Part shown: positions 1 to 10,700 of the stretch, piece by piece
How positions within the stretch are numbered: position 1 is the stretch's first letter
Layout: each line of letters begins with the position of its first letter
Assembly: GCA_021186555.1 (NCBI GenBank)
Contig: JAJKFL010000014.1
Location: 42,211,200 to 42,275,199, forward strand
Origin: Reticulitermes speratus
Taxonomy: Eukaryota; Arthropoda; Insecta; Blattodea; Rhinotermitidae
DNA: 64,000 nucleotides
Direction: 5' to 3'
Program-made: the position numbers and the translations under genes
The notes under the pieces: model-generated
Seen by the model: the letters and a program-made list of their open reading frames with translations, nothing else
Databases searched by the model: none
Told to the model about the DNA's origin: nothing

Positions 1-460
1 AAGATGACTAAGTCGAAACAAGTTACTAGAGGTAAAGTGAGTTTATTTATTAATAAAAATAACTAAGGTTGTATCTGATGGTGTTAAATGCTACACATTA
101 ACACCGACAGCACAACGCGATGGCAAACATCAAAGATATTTGGGCTTCAGCGGAAGTGAAAGGAGAGCGGAAGTGAAAGTTGCGGCTTTTATTATCGCTG
201 TATAATCAGTATTTGAACTGCAGTACAACTGCTGTTTTTAATCCTGGTCAACAAAACGACCGACTAAGCAACAGTCTTTAACATTCCACGTGTCCTGATA
301 TCACAGGATGGATCAGTTTCGGCTTCAAATCTGTGGTTACAGCCCGCAATTCCACCGGCGCCCCTTACTGTTGCGGACACAGAACGCACTGTCAAAACAT
401 ATTTTGGTCTTAGTTCGTTAACCCTTTACGGACTAAATGACACTACTTTTCTACTAAACG
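1..460. other. Unassigned intergenic sequence
   Basis: No recognisable gene or repeat family. A short imperfect direct duplication of GCGGAAGTGAAAG lies at about 150-180. Open frames here are short and have no family resemblance. Confidence 0.4.
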
Positions 461-660
461 CTCCCCGATTTCCAAAACAGCATTGCTTTTTGGAGGGTTC
501 CCAGGCTTCGCCCGTTTGTCCTTCTGGTAACATCAACATGTAGATGACGATATGTATGGAGTATTTGTGGAACGATACTGACGGGGGAACAGAAGTACCA
601 GGAGCAAGGGCCTCCGCGGTGAGAGAACGGCGAATAACTGCCTGAGCCATGGCACGGACC
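461..660 (-). mobile_element. SINE-B copy (tRNA-derived), diverged
   Basis: The element reads on the minus strand. Its body begins at CTCCCCGATTTCC (461) and the tRNA-like head ends with the complement of TGGCTCAGGCAG at about 640-652. The same order of blocks (CTCCCCGATTTC, then CCAGGCTT, TTCTGGTAA, ATGATACTGA and finally the tRNA-like head) recurs at 5.77 kb and 34.73 kb. The head here is eroded, so this is an old copy. The translated ORF over it has no meaning as a protein. Confidence 0.6.
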
Positions 661-698
661 CGGTAAGACTACGTCTAAATCAATTATATATAAAGACT

Positions 699-1736
699 CA
701 GTCCGTACCGCGCAGTAAACACACTCCGTCTCGGTTATAAAAACCAATCAGTTAATGCTGTACAGTGAAATAATCGCTGTTTGTTCTGAGAACCACACAA
801 AACACATAAATACACTGTGTGGGCAGAACGTAGAATTTGTGACTGTTAAACGTATTGATATATAAATATTCAGTTCGTACCGCGCAGTAAACACACTCCG
901 TCTCAGTTATACAAACCAGTCAGTTAATGTACAGTGAAATAATCGCTGTTTGTTCTGAGATCCACACAAAACACAAATACAGTCCGTACCGCGCAGTAAA
1001 CACACTCCGTCTCAGTTATACAAACCAGTCAGTTAATGCTGTACAGTGAAATAATCGCTGTTTATTCTGAGATCCACACAAAACACATAAATACAGTCCG
1101 TACCGCGCAGTAAACACACTCCGTCTCAGTTATACAAACCAGTCAGTTAATGCTGTACAGTGAAATAATCGCTGTTTGTTCTGAGATCCACACAAAACAC
1201 ATAAATACAGTCCGTACCGCGCAGTAAACACACTCCGTCTCAGTTATACAAACCAGTCAGTTAATGTTGTACAGTGAAATAATCGCTGTTTGTTCTGAGA
1301 TCCACACAAAACACATAAATACAGTCCGTACCGCGCAGTAAACACACTCCGTCTCAGTTATACAAACCAGTCAGTTAATGCTGTACAGTGAAATAATCGC
1401 TGTTTGTTCTGAGATCCACACAAAACACATAAATACAGTCCTTACCGCGCAGTAAACACACTCCGTCTCAGTTATACAAACCAGTCAGTTAATGCTGTAC
1501 AGTGAAATAATCGCTGTTTGTTCTGAGATCCATACAAAACACATAAATACACTGTGTGGGCAGAACGTAGAATTTGTGACTGTTAAACGTATTGATATAT
1601 AAATATTCAGTTCGTACCGCGCAGTAAACACACTCCGTCTCAGTTATACAAACCAGTCAGTTAATGTTGTACAGTGAAATAAGCGCTGTTTGTTCTGAGA
1701 TCCATACAAAACACATAAATACACTGTGTGGGCAGA
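699..1736 (+). repeat. sat114 array 1 (114-bp satellite, about 8 monomers)
   Basis: Monomers repeat every 114 bp; for example CAGTCCGTACCGCGCAGTAA starts at 1094 and again at 1208. Two of the junctions (about 810-870 and 1550-1612) carry an extra spacer starting CACTGTGTGGGCAGAACG and ending in an AT-rich ATATATAAATATTCAG block before the next monomer, giving a higher-order structure of sub-arrays. Orientation is called plus relative to CAGTCCGTACC. The array ends in the cap sequence at about 1720-1790. Confidence 0.95.
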
Positions 1737-1790
1737 CCACAGAATTCTTCAGTGCTAAACCGAGTGGTACATATAGTAACCACATAGCTT
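1720..1790 (+). repeat. sat114 terminal cap
   Basis: After the last monomer the sequence runs through ACTGTGTGGGCAGA to GTGGTACATATAGTAACCAC and then TAGCTTTCAAGG. Very similar cap sequence flanks the inverted array at 10.64 kb, ends the array at 40.0 kb, and stands alone at 20.2 kb. It marks one end of the repeat unit that carries the satellite. Confidence 0.75.
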
Positions 1791-2350
1791 TCAAGGACTA
1801 ACACAAATGATCGACATTACAATTTCATACCAAATTCCCGTAACACCAAAAGTATATACCCAGACCTGCCGAATATATGTTCACGTGCATTAACCCCTTC
1901 GAATATAACGAGAAATTGTTAAAAAAAGGCGAACTTCATCAAAAAAATACCTAACCTCAATCTACAGTGAACAATTCGATGAACTACAACCGCCGACGAC
2001 TCAGTAATATGGCGCTCAGATACAAAACAGACACTGAGACACAACAAATATCACATTATCACCAGACAATAAATCTTCCTCCACGTACGCTGTGTTACCT
2101 TCGTGTTTACTCTCTTCCAGATGTAAACTAATCCTTCGATATCAACAACCCTCATCTCCAGCTACCGTTTCCACGTCGTACCCCTCCTCTGAAACATTAT
2201 TACACATTAAATCAGTATTTCAAGGAATATGGAAGCCATCAACGTTGAAAATCCCATTCACCAGCGTTTGTATCCGGAAATATAAGAATAACTTACCACA
2301 TGGGGACAGAATAACAATGGAATGTCAGCTCTTAGGCTTCTACGCACATA
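1791..2350. other. Unassigned AT-rich sequence
   Basis: No gene, tRNA-like promoter or tandem repeat is visible. It separates the sat114 cap from the mariner-derived element. Confidence 0.4.
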
Positions 2351-2352
2351 TA

Positions 2353-2938
2353 CAGGACATACACAAAAGAATGGTGCGGTTTCAAAAGTGAATAAAAAAT
2401 TTATTTCTCACCTTACACAGGCACAACATACACCGTCAGCGGCGGCAACTGTCCAAGTTTCTCATTTGGTAATTACAATCCTTCAATGTGTGCACCCTGG
2501 GTCACACGACACACATCCACACGGTAATCAAACTCATCCCAGACCCGATGTAGCATGTCCGCTGTAATGGCCTGCAGTGCATGCGTTATCCGATCACGAA
2601 TTTCATGGATGGACGTGGGCAATGGTGGTACATAAACGCTGTCTTTAACGAACCCCCAAAGAAAGAAATCGCACGGTGTAAGATCTGGTGAACGGGGTGG
2701 CCAAGGGAGAAGGTTCTTGTCTCCATTTGCAGCAGCACGTCCGATCCAGCGCTGAGGAAAAACACGATTGAGAAGCACTCGTACATACCTGTGAAAATGG
2801 GGGTGGAGCGAACTGCTGGTAGCGCATGAGAAACTTGGACAGTTGCCGCCGCTGACGGTGTATGTTGTGCCCGTGTAATGTGAGACGTAAATTTTTTATT
2901 CACTTTTGAAACCGCACCATTCTTTTGTGTATGCCCTG
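2353..2938 (-). mobile_element. Internally deleted mariner-type element, copy 1
   Basis: A 586-bp element bounded by TA on both sides (2351-2352 and 2939-2940). The terminal inverted repeats begin CAGGGCATACACAAAAGAAT (right end, read on the minus strand) and CAGGACATACACAAAAGAAT (left end). The outer roughly 100 bp on each side are inverted repeats. The interior keeps only the transposase C-terminus on the minus strand. A related copy with a different deletion lies at 32455-33039. Confidence 0.92.
2473..2778 (-). pseudogene. Mariner-type transposase, C-terminal fragment
   Basis: This 101-codon frame is the C-terminal third of a Tc1/mariner superfamily transposase, the nuclear DDE-type enzyme that cuts and pastes the element at TA dinucleotides. 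The motif SPDLTPCDFFLWG at residues 30-42 carries the third catalytic aspartate (D37) in the mariner-like D form rather than the Tc1 glutamate. It is preceded by FPQRWIGR and followed by a typical C-terminal tail to a natural stop. The N-terminal DNA-binding domain and the first two catalytic acids are missing, removed by the internal deletion. The first Met is simply the first in the remnant frame, not a true start. It cannot be an active enzyme. Confidence 0.88.
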
Positions 2939-3416
2939 TATACACACACACACACACGACCACAGTCAACGACTGCAGAAACCTACATCACCGCCTGTCT
3001 GGTAAAGTCCTCAACGCACACGAACTCACGTCCTCTTTCCATTAATACCCCTTCCCCCACAACTTGATTTACGTCTCCACTTTCCTGAAATGCAGAACCT
3101 GAAAAAAAATGCAAATGGAAAAAAACCTCTCTCTCCACACGACTATAAAGATTTAGAACTCGAACTTCAGGGCGTTTGTCTGACCAAGCACTTCGAAACC
3201 ACGGCAGGAAAATTTGTGGCGCTTCTTACTTCCCGCCAGAGATATGTTGCAGATCGCGGAGGTGCGGACCGAAGACAGACTTCAGCAGATCCACCAATCA
3301 CCCTCCTACTGCATTGTGGGAAAGTAAATTGCAATACTTTATGGCACAAACAAGGTTGACTTTTGTTTATTTAAGAGGTGTCCTTCCTTCGTGAAACTTT
3401 CTTAACCATCTTCACT
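2939..3416. other. Unassigned, with short (AC)n
   Basis: A short (AC)n run lies at about 2943-2957. The rest has small open frames without recognisable content and leads into the 47-bp array. Confidence 0.4.
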
Positions 3417-5476
3417 GTCCCTCCTTTGTGTAATTATGGCACACCCAATCTTGGTGTCCTCTTTCCCTCCTTTGTGTAATGATGGCACACCAAATCTTGG
3501 GTTTCCTCTTTCCCTCCTTTGTGTAATGATGGCACACCCAATCTTGGGTTTCCTCTTTCCCTCCTTTGTGTAATGATGGCACACCCAATCTTGGGTTTCC
3601 TCTTTCCCTCCTTTGTGTAATGATGGCACACCAAATCTTGGGTTTCCTATTTCCCTCCTTTGTGCAATGATGGCACACCAAATCTTGGGTTTCCTCTTTC
3701 CCTCCTTTGTGCAATGATGGCACACCCAATCTTGGGTTTCCTATTTCCCTCCTTTGTGTAATGATGGCACACCCAATCTTGGGTTTCCTCTTTCCCTCCT
3801 TTGTGCAACGATGGCACACCAAATCTTGGTGTCCTATTTCCCTCCTTTGTGTAATGATGGCACACCCAATCTTGGGTTTCCTCTTTCCCTCCTTTGTGTA
3901 ATGATGGCACACCCAATCTTGGGTTTCCTCTTTCCCTCCTTTGTGTAATGATGGCACACCCAATCTTGGGTTTCCTCTTTCCCTCCTTTGTGTAATGATG
4001 GCACACCAAATCTTGGGTTTCCTCTTTCCCTCCTTTGTGTAATGATGGCACACCCAATCTTGGGTTTCCTCTTTCCCTCCTTTGTGTAATGATGGCACAC
4101 CCAATCTTGGGTTTCCTCTTTCCCTCCTTTGTGTAATGATGGCACACCAAATCTTGGGTTTCCTATTTCCCTCCTTTGTGCAATGATGGCACACCAAATC
4201 TTGGGTTTCCTCTTTCCCTCCTTTGTGTAATGATGGCACACCAAATCTTGGTGTCCTATTTCCCTCCTTTGTGTAATGATGGCACATCCAATCTTGGGTT
4301 TCCTCTTTCCCTCCTTTGTGCAATGATGGCACACCCAATCTTGGGTTTCCTATTTCCCTCCTTTGTGTAATGATGGCACACCCAATCTTGGGTTTCCTCT
4401 TTCCCTCCTTTGTGCAACGATGGCACACCAAATCTTGGTGTCCTATTTCCCTCCTTTGTGTAATGATGGCACACCCAATCTTGGGTTTCCTCTTTCCCTC
4501 CTTTGTGTAATGATGGCACACCAAATCTTGGTGTCCTATTTCCCTCCTTTGTGTAATGATGGCACACCCAATCTTGGGTTTCCTCTTTCCCTCCTTTGTG
4601 CAATGATGGCACACCCAATCTTGGGTTTCCTATTTCCCTCCTTTGTGTAATGATGGCACACCAAATCTTGGGTTTCCTCTTTCCCTCCTTTGTGTAATGA
4701 TGGCACACCAAATCTTGGTGTCCTATTTCCCTCCTTTGTGTAATGATGGCACACCCAATCTTGGGTTTCCTCTTTCCCTCCTTTGTGCAATGATGGCACA
4801 CCCAATCTTGGGTTTCCTATTTCCCTCCTTTGTGTAATGATGGCACACCCAATCTTGGGTTTCCTCTTTCCCTCCTTTGTGTAATGATGGCACACCAAAT
4901 CTTGGTGTCCTATTTCCCTCCTTTGTGTAATGATGGCACACCCAATCTTGGGTTTCCTCTTTCCCTCCTTTGTGCAATGATGGCACACACCCAATCTTGG
5001 GTTTCCTATTTCCCTCCTTTGTGTAATGATGGCACACCCAATCTTGGGTTTCCTATTTCCCTCCTTTGTGTAATGATGGCACACCCAATCTTGGGTTTCC
5101 TCTTTCCCTCCTTTGTGCAATGATGGCACACCCAATCTTGGGTTTCCTCTTTCCCTCCTTTGTGTAATGATGGCCACACCAAATCTTGGTGTCCTATTTC
5201 CCTCCTTTGTGTAATGATGGCACACCCAATCTTGGGTTTCCTATTTCCCTCCTTTGTGTAATGATGGCACACCCAATCTTGGGTTTCCTCTTTCCCTCCT
5301 TTGTGTAATGATGGCACACCAAATCTTGGTGTCCTATTTCCCTCCTTTGTGTAATGATGGCACACCCAATCTTGGGTTTCCTATTTCCCTCCTTTGTGTA
5401 ATGATGGCACACCCAATCTTGGGTTTCCTCTTTCCCTCCTTTGTGCAACGATGGCACACCAAATTCTGGTTTCCTC
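3417..5476. repeat. 47-bp minisatellite, about 44 copies
   Basis: The monomer is built on CCCTCCTTTGTGTAATGATG followed by GCACACCCAATCTTGGGTTT and CCTCTTT. Variants alternate CCCAATC/CCAAATC, GTGTAATG/GTGCAATG and TTGGGTTTCC/TTGGTGTCC. Because 47 is not a multiple of three and no minus-strand frame of the monomer holds a stop, minus-strand frames of up to 400 codons stay open; they are artefacts. One copy has a 2-bp insertion (near 4987) and one an extra C (near 5175). Confidence 0.97.
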
Positions 5477-5768
5477 GCAGAGAAGCGTGAATGAAGAATT
5501 AACAACAAGTAATGTTCCACGGCTCATGAAAATTAAACTGTAATTAACAGTTAAAAGTCTTTCATTTATTCCACTAAAGTATAATTATTTTTCAACGTAT
5601 CCCCCCACGCACATTGATGCATTTGTCCTACGCTGCTTAACATCTCAGAAGACCTAAGACCTGATCCTAGCAAGTTTTCGCAGACTTATTCCAGCTCCTT
5701 AATACAAATAGTATGACCAAGCAATAACCGTTTAGAGGAAACATGTGACAGTACTTCACTAGCTAATG
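5477..5768. other. Unassigned spacer
   Basis: No recognised feature between the 47-bp array and the next SINE-B copy. Confidence 0.4.
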
Positions 5769-5990
5769 CTCCCCGATTTCAGCAGCAGCATTATTTTTTG
5801 GAAGGTTCCCAGGCTTTGCCCGCTTGTCCTTATGTGACAATGAATATGGAGCACTGGTATAATGATACTGAAAGGGTAAAACTGTAAACCCTGTCCCAGT
5901 ACTTCCTTGCCCACAACAAACGTCACTTGGACTGACCCGGGGTCGAACACTCCTGTGTCTGTTGATTCGTTAGTCTGCTTCAGAAAACCA
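5769..5990 (-). mobile_element. SINE-B copy, diverged
   Basis: Same block order as the copies at 461 and 34734: CTCCCCGATTTC, TTCCCAGGCTTTG, AATGATACTGA, then a box-B-like GGGGTCGAACACTCC (5940-5954; the complement is GGAGTGTTCGACCCC). The box A end is eroded. Minus-strand SINE relic. Confidence 0.55.
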
Positions 5991-6188
5991 AACGCCATGT
6001 TCCTGGGCTCACTCTGACACAACCACCGGTTTATGACACCGTATAGTCTGGCAAGTGGTAAACGCTATGCCATAGTTCAGATTATCAGTTCCCGGTTTCT
6101 TAACACGGAAGCATGTGTTCGATACCGGGCCAGAAGACGTGAGATGTGGTGACCAACGTGGCACTACGACGAGATATTTCTCCAAGTA

Positions 6189-6672
6189 CAGGGTGTTTTT
6201 TTTTTCCTGCTTGACCGATAAGCGCCGGCCCAACGCTCCGCCTGAGGCTCTGCCAAGCGTTGCGTCGCACGCCGCGTGTCGTGGAGGTACAACCGTCGAT
6301 GACGGGAGCTAGACAAATGATCACATTTATGATAACCTTTAGAAAGTCTAACAAAAACTCACTACAGCGTCTCGCGAAGTTCGCGGGTTCGATTAACGAT
6401 GGTGTCATTGGTATTTTTCATTCACATAATCCTTTCGGCCGCACTATGACCCTGGGATCGACTCAGCCTCTAAAATTAATGAGTACCAGGAGTATTTCCT
6501 AGGGGTAAAGGCGACCGGTGCGTAGGGCTGACAACCTTGCTACCTTCATGTGCCAATTGTCTAGAAATCTGGAAGCCTCAAACTCCTGGAACTCTAAGGC
6601 CCTGTCCAGGCCTGTAATGGGATTGCTTTACCTTTTACAGATCACCGTTCGCGTAAGAAAAAAAAACACCCT
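6189..6672. mobile_element. TA-flanked MITE with CAGGGTGTTTTTTTT termini
   Basis: The ends CAGGGTGTTTTTTTTTT (6189 on) and its complement AAAAAAAAACACCCTG (to 6672) are inverted and each is flanked by TA (6187-6188, 6673-6674). This is the signature of a Tc1/mariner-superfamily non-autonomous element. No transposase is left. A SINE-C copy fills most of the interior, so the SINE landed in the MITE. Confidence 0.75.
6358..6640 (+). mobile_element. SINE-C copy (tRNA-derived), nested in a MITE
   Basis: Box B is CGGGTTCGATTAACG at 6379-6393; box A is eroded. The body runs through ATTGGTATTTTTCATT, CGCACTATGACCCTGGG, GTGCGTAGGGCTGACAACCT and CTGTCCAGGCCTGTAATGGG and ends at the tail GCTTTACCTTTTAC. 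The same body with a clear tRNA head occurs on the minus strand at 27035-27347 and, split by a hAT MITE, at 56738-57520. Confidence 0.8.
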
Positions 6673-7263
6673 GTATTTTGTATTTCCCCTGTCATTAGTA
6701 TTCCACTCATCTACCCACGACACGGTATGGTGTACTGACAGCGATATAAAGAGCACACAAAAGGAAGACATATCCATTATGGTAGCTACATAAACCTCGG
6801 GGGCTCCCAACAGTTCCGTAAGAACATTATGAACTTTACTACACAACTGCGAACTGCCGGAGGCCAACTTCACGGCGTCTATCACAAACAAAGACAAATC
6901 TTCGATGTGGAAGCCCGACAAGGACTGAAGCTTCAAAAGTAAACTTGGATTCTCAACTATGCAACAGACGCTCGCCGTCTGCCGCATACCCATGCGTACG
7001 CAGGAATTCTGTTGCTTCGGTATTGACAATACCGAAATGGGATCTACCAGCCTGCGAAGTACGGAAAGCTGCATATCTAAAGGACAGGGGCCCGAAGGAA
7101 TTTCAAGACGGAGCAGACTTTAATTAAGGCGACGAAGAAACATCGTCACTGGCACAAAAGCGCGTCACTAGGCTCAATCCTAAGTCACTTCACTAGCTAC
7201 ATCCCCTAATACACGTTCCAAAGTTATCATCTCATACACACCTAAGTTAATTCTCAGTGCAGG
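6673..7263. other. Unassigned, with a 148-codon open frame
   Basis: The longest non-repetitive open frame in the window lies on the minus strand at 6628-7074 (148 codons). Its last residues fall inside the MITE at 6189-6672. It has no motif I recognise, no visible signal peptide or membrane segment, and no nearby promoter or splice pattern that would argue for an exon. I treat it as probably non-coding. Confidence 0.3.
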
Positions 7264-7366
7264 GTTGGGCTGGGCTGGGCTGGGTTGGGCTGGGCTGGGT
7301 TGGGCTGGGTTGGGTTGGGCTGGGTTGGGCTGGGTTGGGCTGGGCTGGGTTGGGCTGGGTTGGGTT
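7264..7366 (+). repeat. GGGYT pentanucleotide microsatellite
   Basis: About 20 units alternating GGGCT and GGGTT. The G-strand has regularly spaced G triplets with two-base linkers, a G-quadruplex-capable pattern. It is internal to the window and mixed in sequence, so it is not a telomere by itself. Confidence 0.95.
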
Positions 7367-7438
7367 CAATTAAGCTGCGCTGCCTTAAGGCTAGTGTTTA
7401 AGTGTGTTTCTTAATGGTGCTGTCAAGTGTTAAAATTA

Positions 7439-7623
7439 CAGTCGAACTCGGTTATAACGTCACGAAAGGGACTGAATATTTTGTGTCGTTATAAACGAGT
7501 GTTGTTATAACCGAGGCGTATAATGTTACGGTTAACAGTGACGAATTAATTGGTACCACAAAATATCTGACGCTATTGACGAGGTGTCGTATAAACCGAT
7601 GTCGTTATAAACGGGTTTTACTG
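7439..7623. mobile_element. pogo/Tigger-like MITE, 185 bp
   Basis: Termini are CAGTCGAACTCGGTTATAAC (7439) and, in reverse complement from the other end, CAGTAAAACCCGTTTATAAC. The element is flanked by TA at 7437-7438 and 7624-7625. CAGT-initial termini followed by a CGTTATAA-type motif and TA target duplication are typical of the pogo branch of Tc1/mariner. There is no coding content. Confidence 0.85.
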
Positions 7624-7724
7624 TATACAGCAGCAGTGACAGATTGTGTACACTAAGTAGCATTAGAGAAACTGAAAGGGAAAGGCTGAAATACTAACAA
7701 AAAAAAAATGTCGAAGTGTCAATT

Positions 7725-7820
7725 TGTCCACCACAAATCCCACATGGAGTGGTCCTTTGTATCGCACCTGGACATCCGCTATGAGAGTTGGCGACTAACC
7801 GCTTGAGTCATGGCACGGCC
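7725..7820 (-). mobile_element. SINE-B head fragment
   Basis: CCACAAATCCCACATGGA and GCGACTAACCGCTTGAGTCA (7791-7810) match the head region of the SINE-B copy at 34.88-34.98 kb. Only the tRNA-like part is present. Confidence 0.65.
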
Positions 7821-8199
7821 TCATAAGGCTCCTACCAAGTGCGGAATGTGACATAAATTGTTTGTTGCTGGTTGCTCGTACTGAGATGATTTTAACTTCA
7901 AACATTTTTTAAAAGGTACGCGATTCTAATGTCATAGTCGAAAATAGTGTGATATGTAATAGTCCCTGTTTTCGCAGTGGGGTATATAAAACCCGCACAT
8001 AAAAAGATCAGTCTACATTGTGCCTCTGGTTCTAGGTAACGGGGTATATAAACGTCGGTTGTACAGAACAGTGCAGTATGCATAACCACTTACTTTGGTA
8101 ACACTCACTACGTGGTCGCGGGTACCGAGACGAGGAGTTTAGCCAAGCCATATGTCAGGTTTATTAGTTGTACCACCGTTGTGAAAACTAACTTAAAGG
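7821..8199. other. Unassigned spacer
   Basis: No recognised repeat or coding sequence before the foldback element. Confidence 0.35.
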
Positions 8200-9072
8200 C
8201 TTCAATATATTCTTCTCGGGCGATCAGCCAGGTTAACTGGTTTAAATACAACGTTTCGGGGACTGGCTCCGTCCCCATCCTCAGGTACCTGAGGTTCTAC
8301 CTGAGGATGGGGACGGAGTCAGTCCCCGAAACGTATTTAAACCAGGTACCTGAGGTTCTACCTGAGGATGGGGACGGAGCCAGTCCCCGAAACGTTGTAT
8401 TTAAACCAGGTACCTGAGGTTCTACCTGAGGATGGGGACGGAGCCAGTCCCCGAAATGTATTTAAACCAGGTACCTGAGGTTCTACCTGAGGATGGGGAC
8501 GGAGCAAGTCCCCGAAACGTATTTAAACCAGGTACCTGAGGTTCTACCTGAGGATGGGGACGGAGCCAGTCCCCGAAACGTATTTAAACCAGGTACCTGA
8601 GGTTCAAACTGAGGATGGGGACGGAGCCAGTCCCCGAAACGTTGTATTTAAACCAGGTACCTGAGGTTCTACCTGAGGATGGGGACGGAGCCAGTCCCCG
8701 AAACGTATTTAAACCAGGTACCTGAGGTTCTACCTGAGGATGGGGACGGAGCCCGTCCCCGAAACGTATTTAAACCAGGTACCTGAGGTTCTACCTGAGG
8801 ATGGGGACGGAGCCAGTCCCCGAAACGTATTTAAACCAGGTACCTGAGGTTCTACCTGAGGATGGGGACGGAGCCAGTCCCCGAAACGTATTTAAACCAG
8901 GTAACCTGAGGTTCTACCTGAGGATGTGGACGGAGCCAGTCCCCGAAACGTATTTAAACCAGGTACCTGAGGTTCTACCTGAGGTTCTACCTGAGGATGG
9001 GGACGGAGCTAGACCCCGAATCGTTGTATTTAAACCATTAACCCGGCCGATCACCAGAGAAGACTATATTGA
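8200..9072. mobile_element. Foldback element whose interior is a 61-bp array
   Basis: The outer ends are inverted: 8200-8250 (CAATATATTCTTCTCGGGCG, then GATCAGCCAGGTTAACTGG) is the reverse complement, with a few changes, of 9020-9072. The signature GTTTCGGGGACTGGCTCC appears once in the left arm and as its complement in every interior monomer. Elements with a GAAACGT or GAAACATGT signature next to a hairpin recur through the window. Confidence 0.85.
8290..9015. repeat. 61-bp minisatellite, about 12 copies
   Basis: The monomer runs GGTACCTGAGGTTCTACCTG, AGGATGGGGACGGAGCCAGT, CCCCGAAACGTATTTAAACC. Some copies have GTTGTATTT instead of GTATTT. The whole monomer is the arm sequence of the enclosing foldback element, so the array is a tandem expansion of that arm. 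Confidence 0.93.
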
Positions 9073-10316
9073 ATCATGTCGCCGCGAAAGTCTTAAAACT
9101 TATAACTTAAAAGCTAATTCTTACTCTCTCTCTCTCTCTCACACCAAAACACACACATCACACAGATGGAGAGAGGAGAACTGCGACTGCTCCGACTTTG
9201 GTAATAACATGGTAGCCGGAAAAAGCCGAACCGCTTCGAGGCAGACCACGTCGCCCACATCTCAGTTCGCACATACATGACTGAACTGCGACTGCGCTGT
9301 GTCGGACAAATGGCCTTGTCGTGACAGTCCGCGATGGCCGATCGCTCAGAGCCACACCATGTCACCCACAGACCGTCTTTTTTTTTTTTCAGTTCACACT
9401 TACAAGACTGTACGGCGACAATACTTTGCTACAGCCTTCACAATTACTTCCAAAGCGGTCCGTTGTAGCACAGTCGCAGTGCAGTGGTGGATTTATGACT
9501 CAAACACCCGTTCCCAACGTAATTCAAATTCAAAATACGAATTTAAGCCTTTGCGACAAATCACAGATAAAGGACAGTCGGGTCCCAGCCCAGAATGTCT
9601 GAATTAGCGCACGGACGTAGGCGGCCTGGGGGCGGGGGGGGGGGGGGTGGCAGCCCCGGGGAGCGGAGTCCAAGGGGCGGCAAAATTAGTACTTTAAATG
9701 GAACCAAAATTGACCTGCGTCAGATGTATGATAAATTATTGAGATAGATGAAATAAAATTCAATAAATCCGATTTTTCTAAAGTCTGTAATTTCTGTCAG
9801 GGGTGGCCATGTGACTGATCGCCCGGGCAGTCATAAAAACCTAGCTACGCCAATGAATCAGCCTAAATCGTCCGTTCCTTTCAAATTAAGTGCGGTATGT
9901 CTTCCTTCAGCCACGCTATCCTAACTAGGTGTTCGAAAGCTGTTAGTGGTGTACTTAAAGCAATTGTATCAGCCGAAAATGTTACGTCAACATGCCGAAT
10001 AATATGTGATATATTAACTAAATGAGTACCAAAGCCAATTAACCAAACAAATGATAAAGTCAAGAACCAATCAATCAACCACCAATCTTGTCGGTGTTTA
10101 TCCTCGCTGCTTTACGGAATACGCAACCAACCAGTTAACGCACCTCGTACGCACACTCTTCGCATTGGGGTGGTCACGGATTGGAATGTCAGCCTATCAC
10201 CGGCTACACAAAGTGAACATGCGGTTTCTCTACAGAAAAATGGCACGATGGTTCTTGCGTACTAATGTATGCATATCGACGTGCCATAAACGACGTAATT
10301 AAACAAAACAGTGAAA
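9073..10316. other. Unassigned, with simple repeats
   Basis: Contains (TC)n followed by a short (AC)-rich run at about 9124-9165, a poly-T at about 9378-9391 and a G-rich run at about 9628-9650. No gene-like frame and no recognised TE end. Confidence 0.4.
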
Positions 10317-10324
10317 TAATCCAA

Positions 10325-10585
10325 CGGCCAATCCCAGTGGCCGCGCGGTCTAAGGTGTGGGTCTGCGGCCGTTCGCTTACTGGGATTGTGGGTTCGAATC
10401 CCGCCTAGGGCATGGATGTCTGTTGTGAGTGTTGTGTGTTGACAGGTAGATGTCTCTGCGAAGGGCTGATCACTCGTCCAGAGGAGTCCTACCGAGTGTG
10501 GTGTGTCTAAAAAAGTGTGATCGTGAAACCTCGTAAGAGAGAGGCCATGACCCGAATATGGGCCGAAGCGCCACAAGAAAAAAAG
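10325..10585 (+). mobile_element. SINE-A copy 1 (tRNA-derived)
   Basis: The head carries box A TGGCCGCGCGGTCTAAGG and box B GGTTCGAATCCC. The tRNA-unrelated body (TGTCTGTTGTGAGTGTTG, then CTCGTCCAGAGGAGTCCTAC, GTGATCGTGAAACCTC) is shared by all copies. The copy ends in an A-rich tail, flanked by the duplication TAATCCAA (10317-10324 and 10586-10593). Box A resembles tRNA-Leu genes, so a Leu tRNA ancestor is a reasonable inference. Confidence 0.93.
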
Positions 10586-10634
10586 TAATCCAAAATGTAT
10601 TCAATAATCAGTGAACAAACTAATTAACTCTTTA

Positions 10635-10700
10635 AAGCCCACTGGTTACTATATGTACCACCAAGTTTAACATTAAAAAATTCTACGTTCTGCTCACACA
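10635..10700 (-). repeat. sat114 terminal cap (inverted)
   Basis: TTAACTCTTTAAAGCCCACT, then GGTTACTATATGTACCACC, then the complement of the ACGTAGAATTT block lead into the first monomer. This is the reverse complement of the cap at 1720-1790. Confidence 0.8.

Noticed and set aside
3412-4614. 400-codon minus-strand open frame in the 47-bp array
   Set aside because: The 47-bp unit has no stop in any minus-strand frame, so the frame simply cycles through the three phases of the repeat. No non-repetitive coding sequence is attached.
3417-5476. CRISPR-like array
   Set aside because: Repeats are contiguous with no unique spacers, the context is eukaryotic, and there are no cas genes. The same applies to all other arrays.
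10325-10410. Functional tRNA genes at SINE heads (also 15.5, 27.3, 34.9 and 63.5 kb)
   Set aside because: Box A and box B are present but the acceptor stem does not close, and the sequence continues into a repeated body with an A-rich or simple tail. These are SINE heads.
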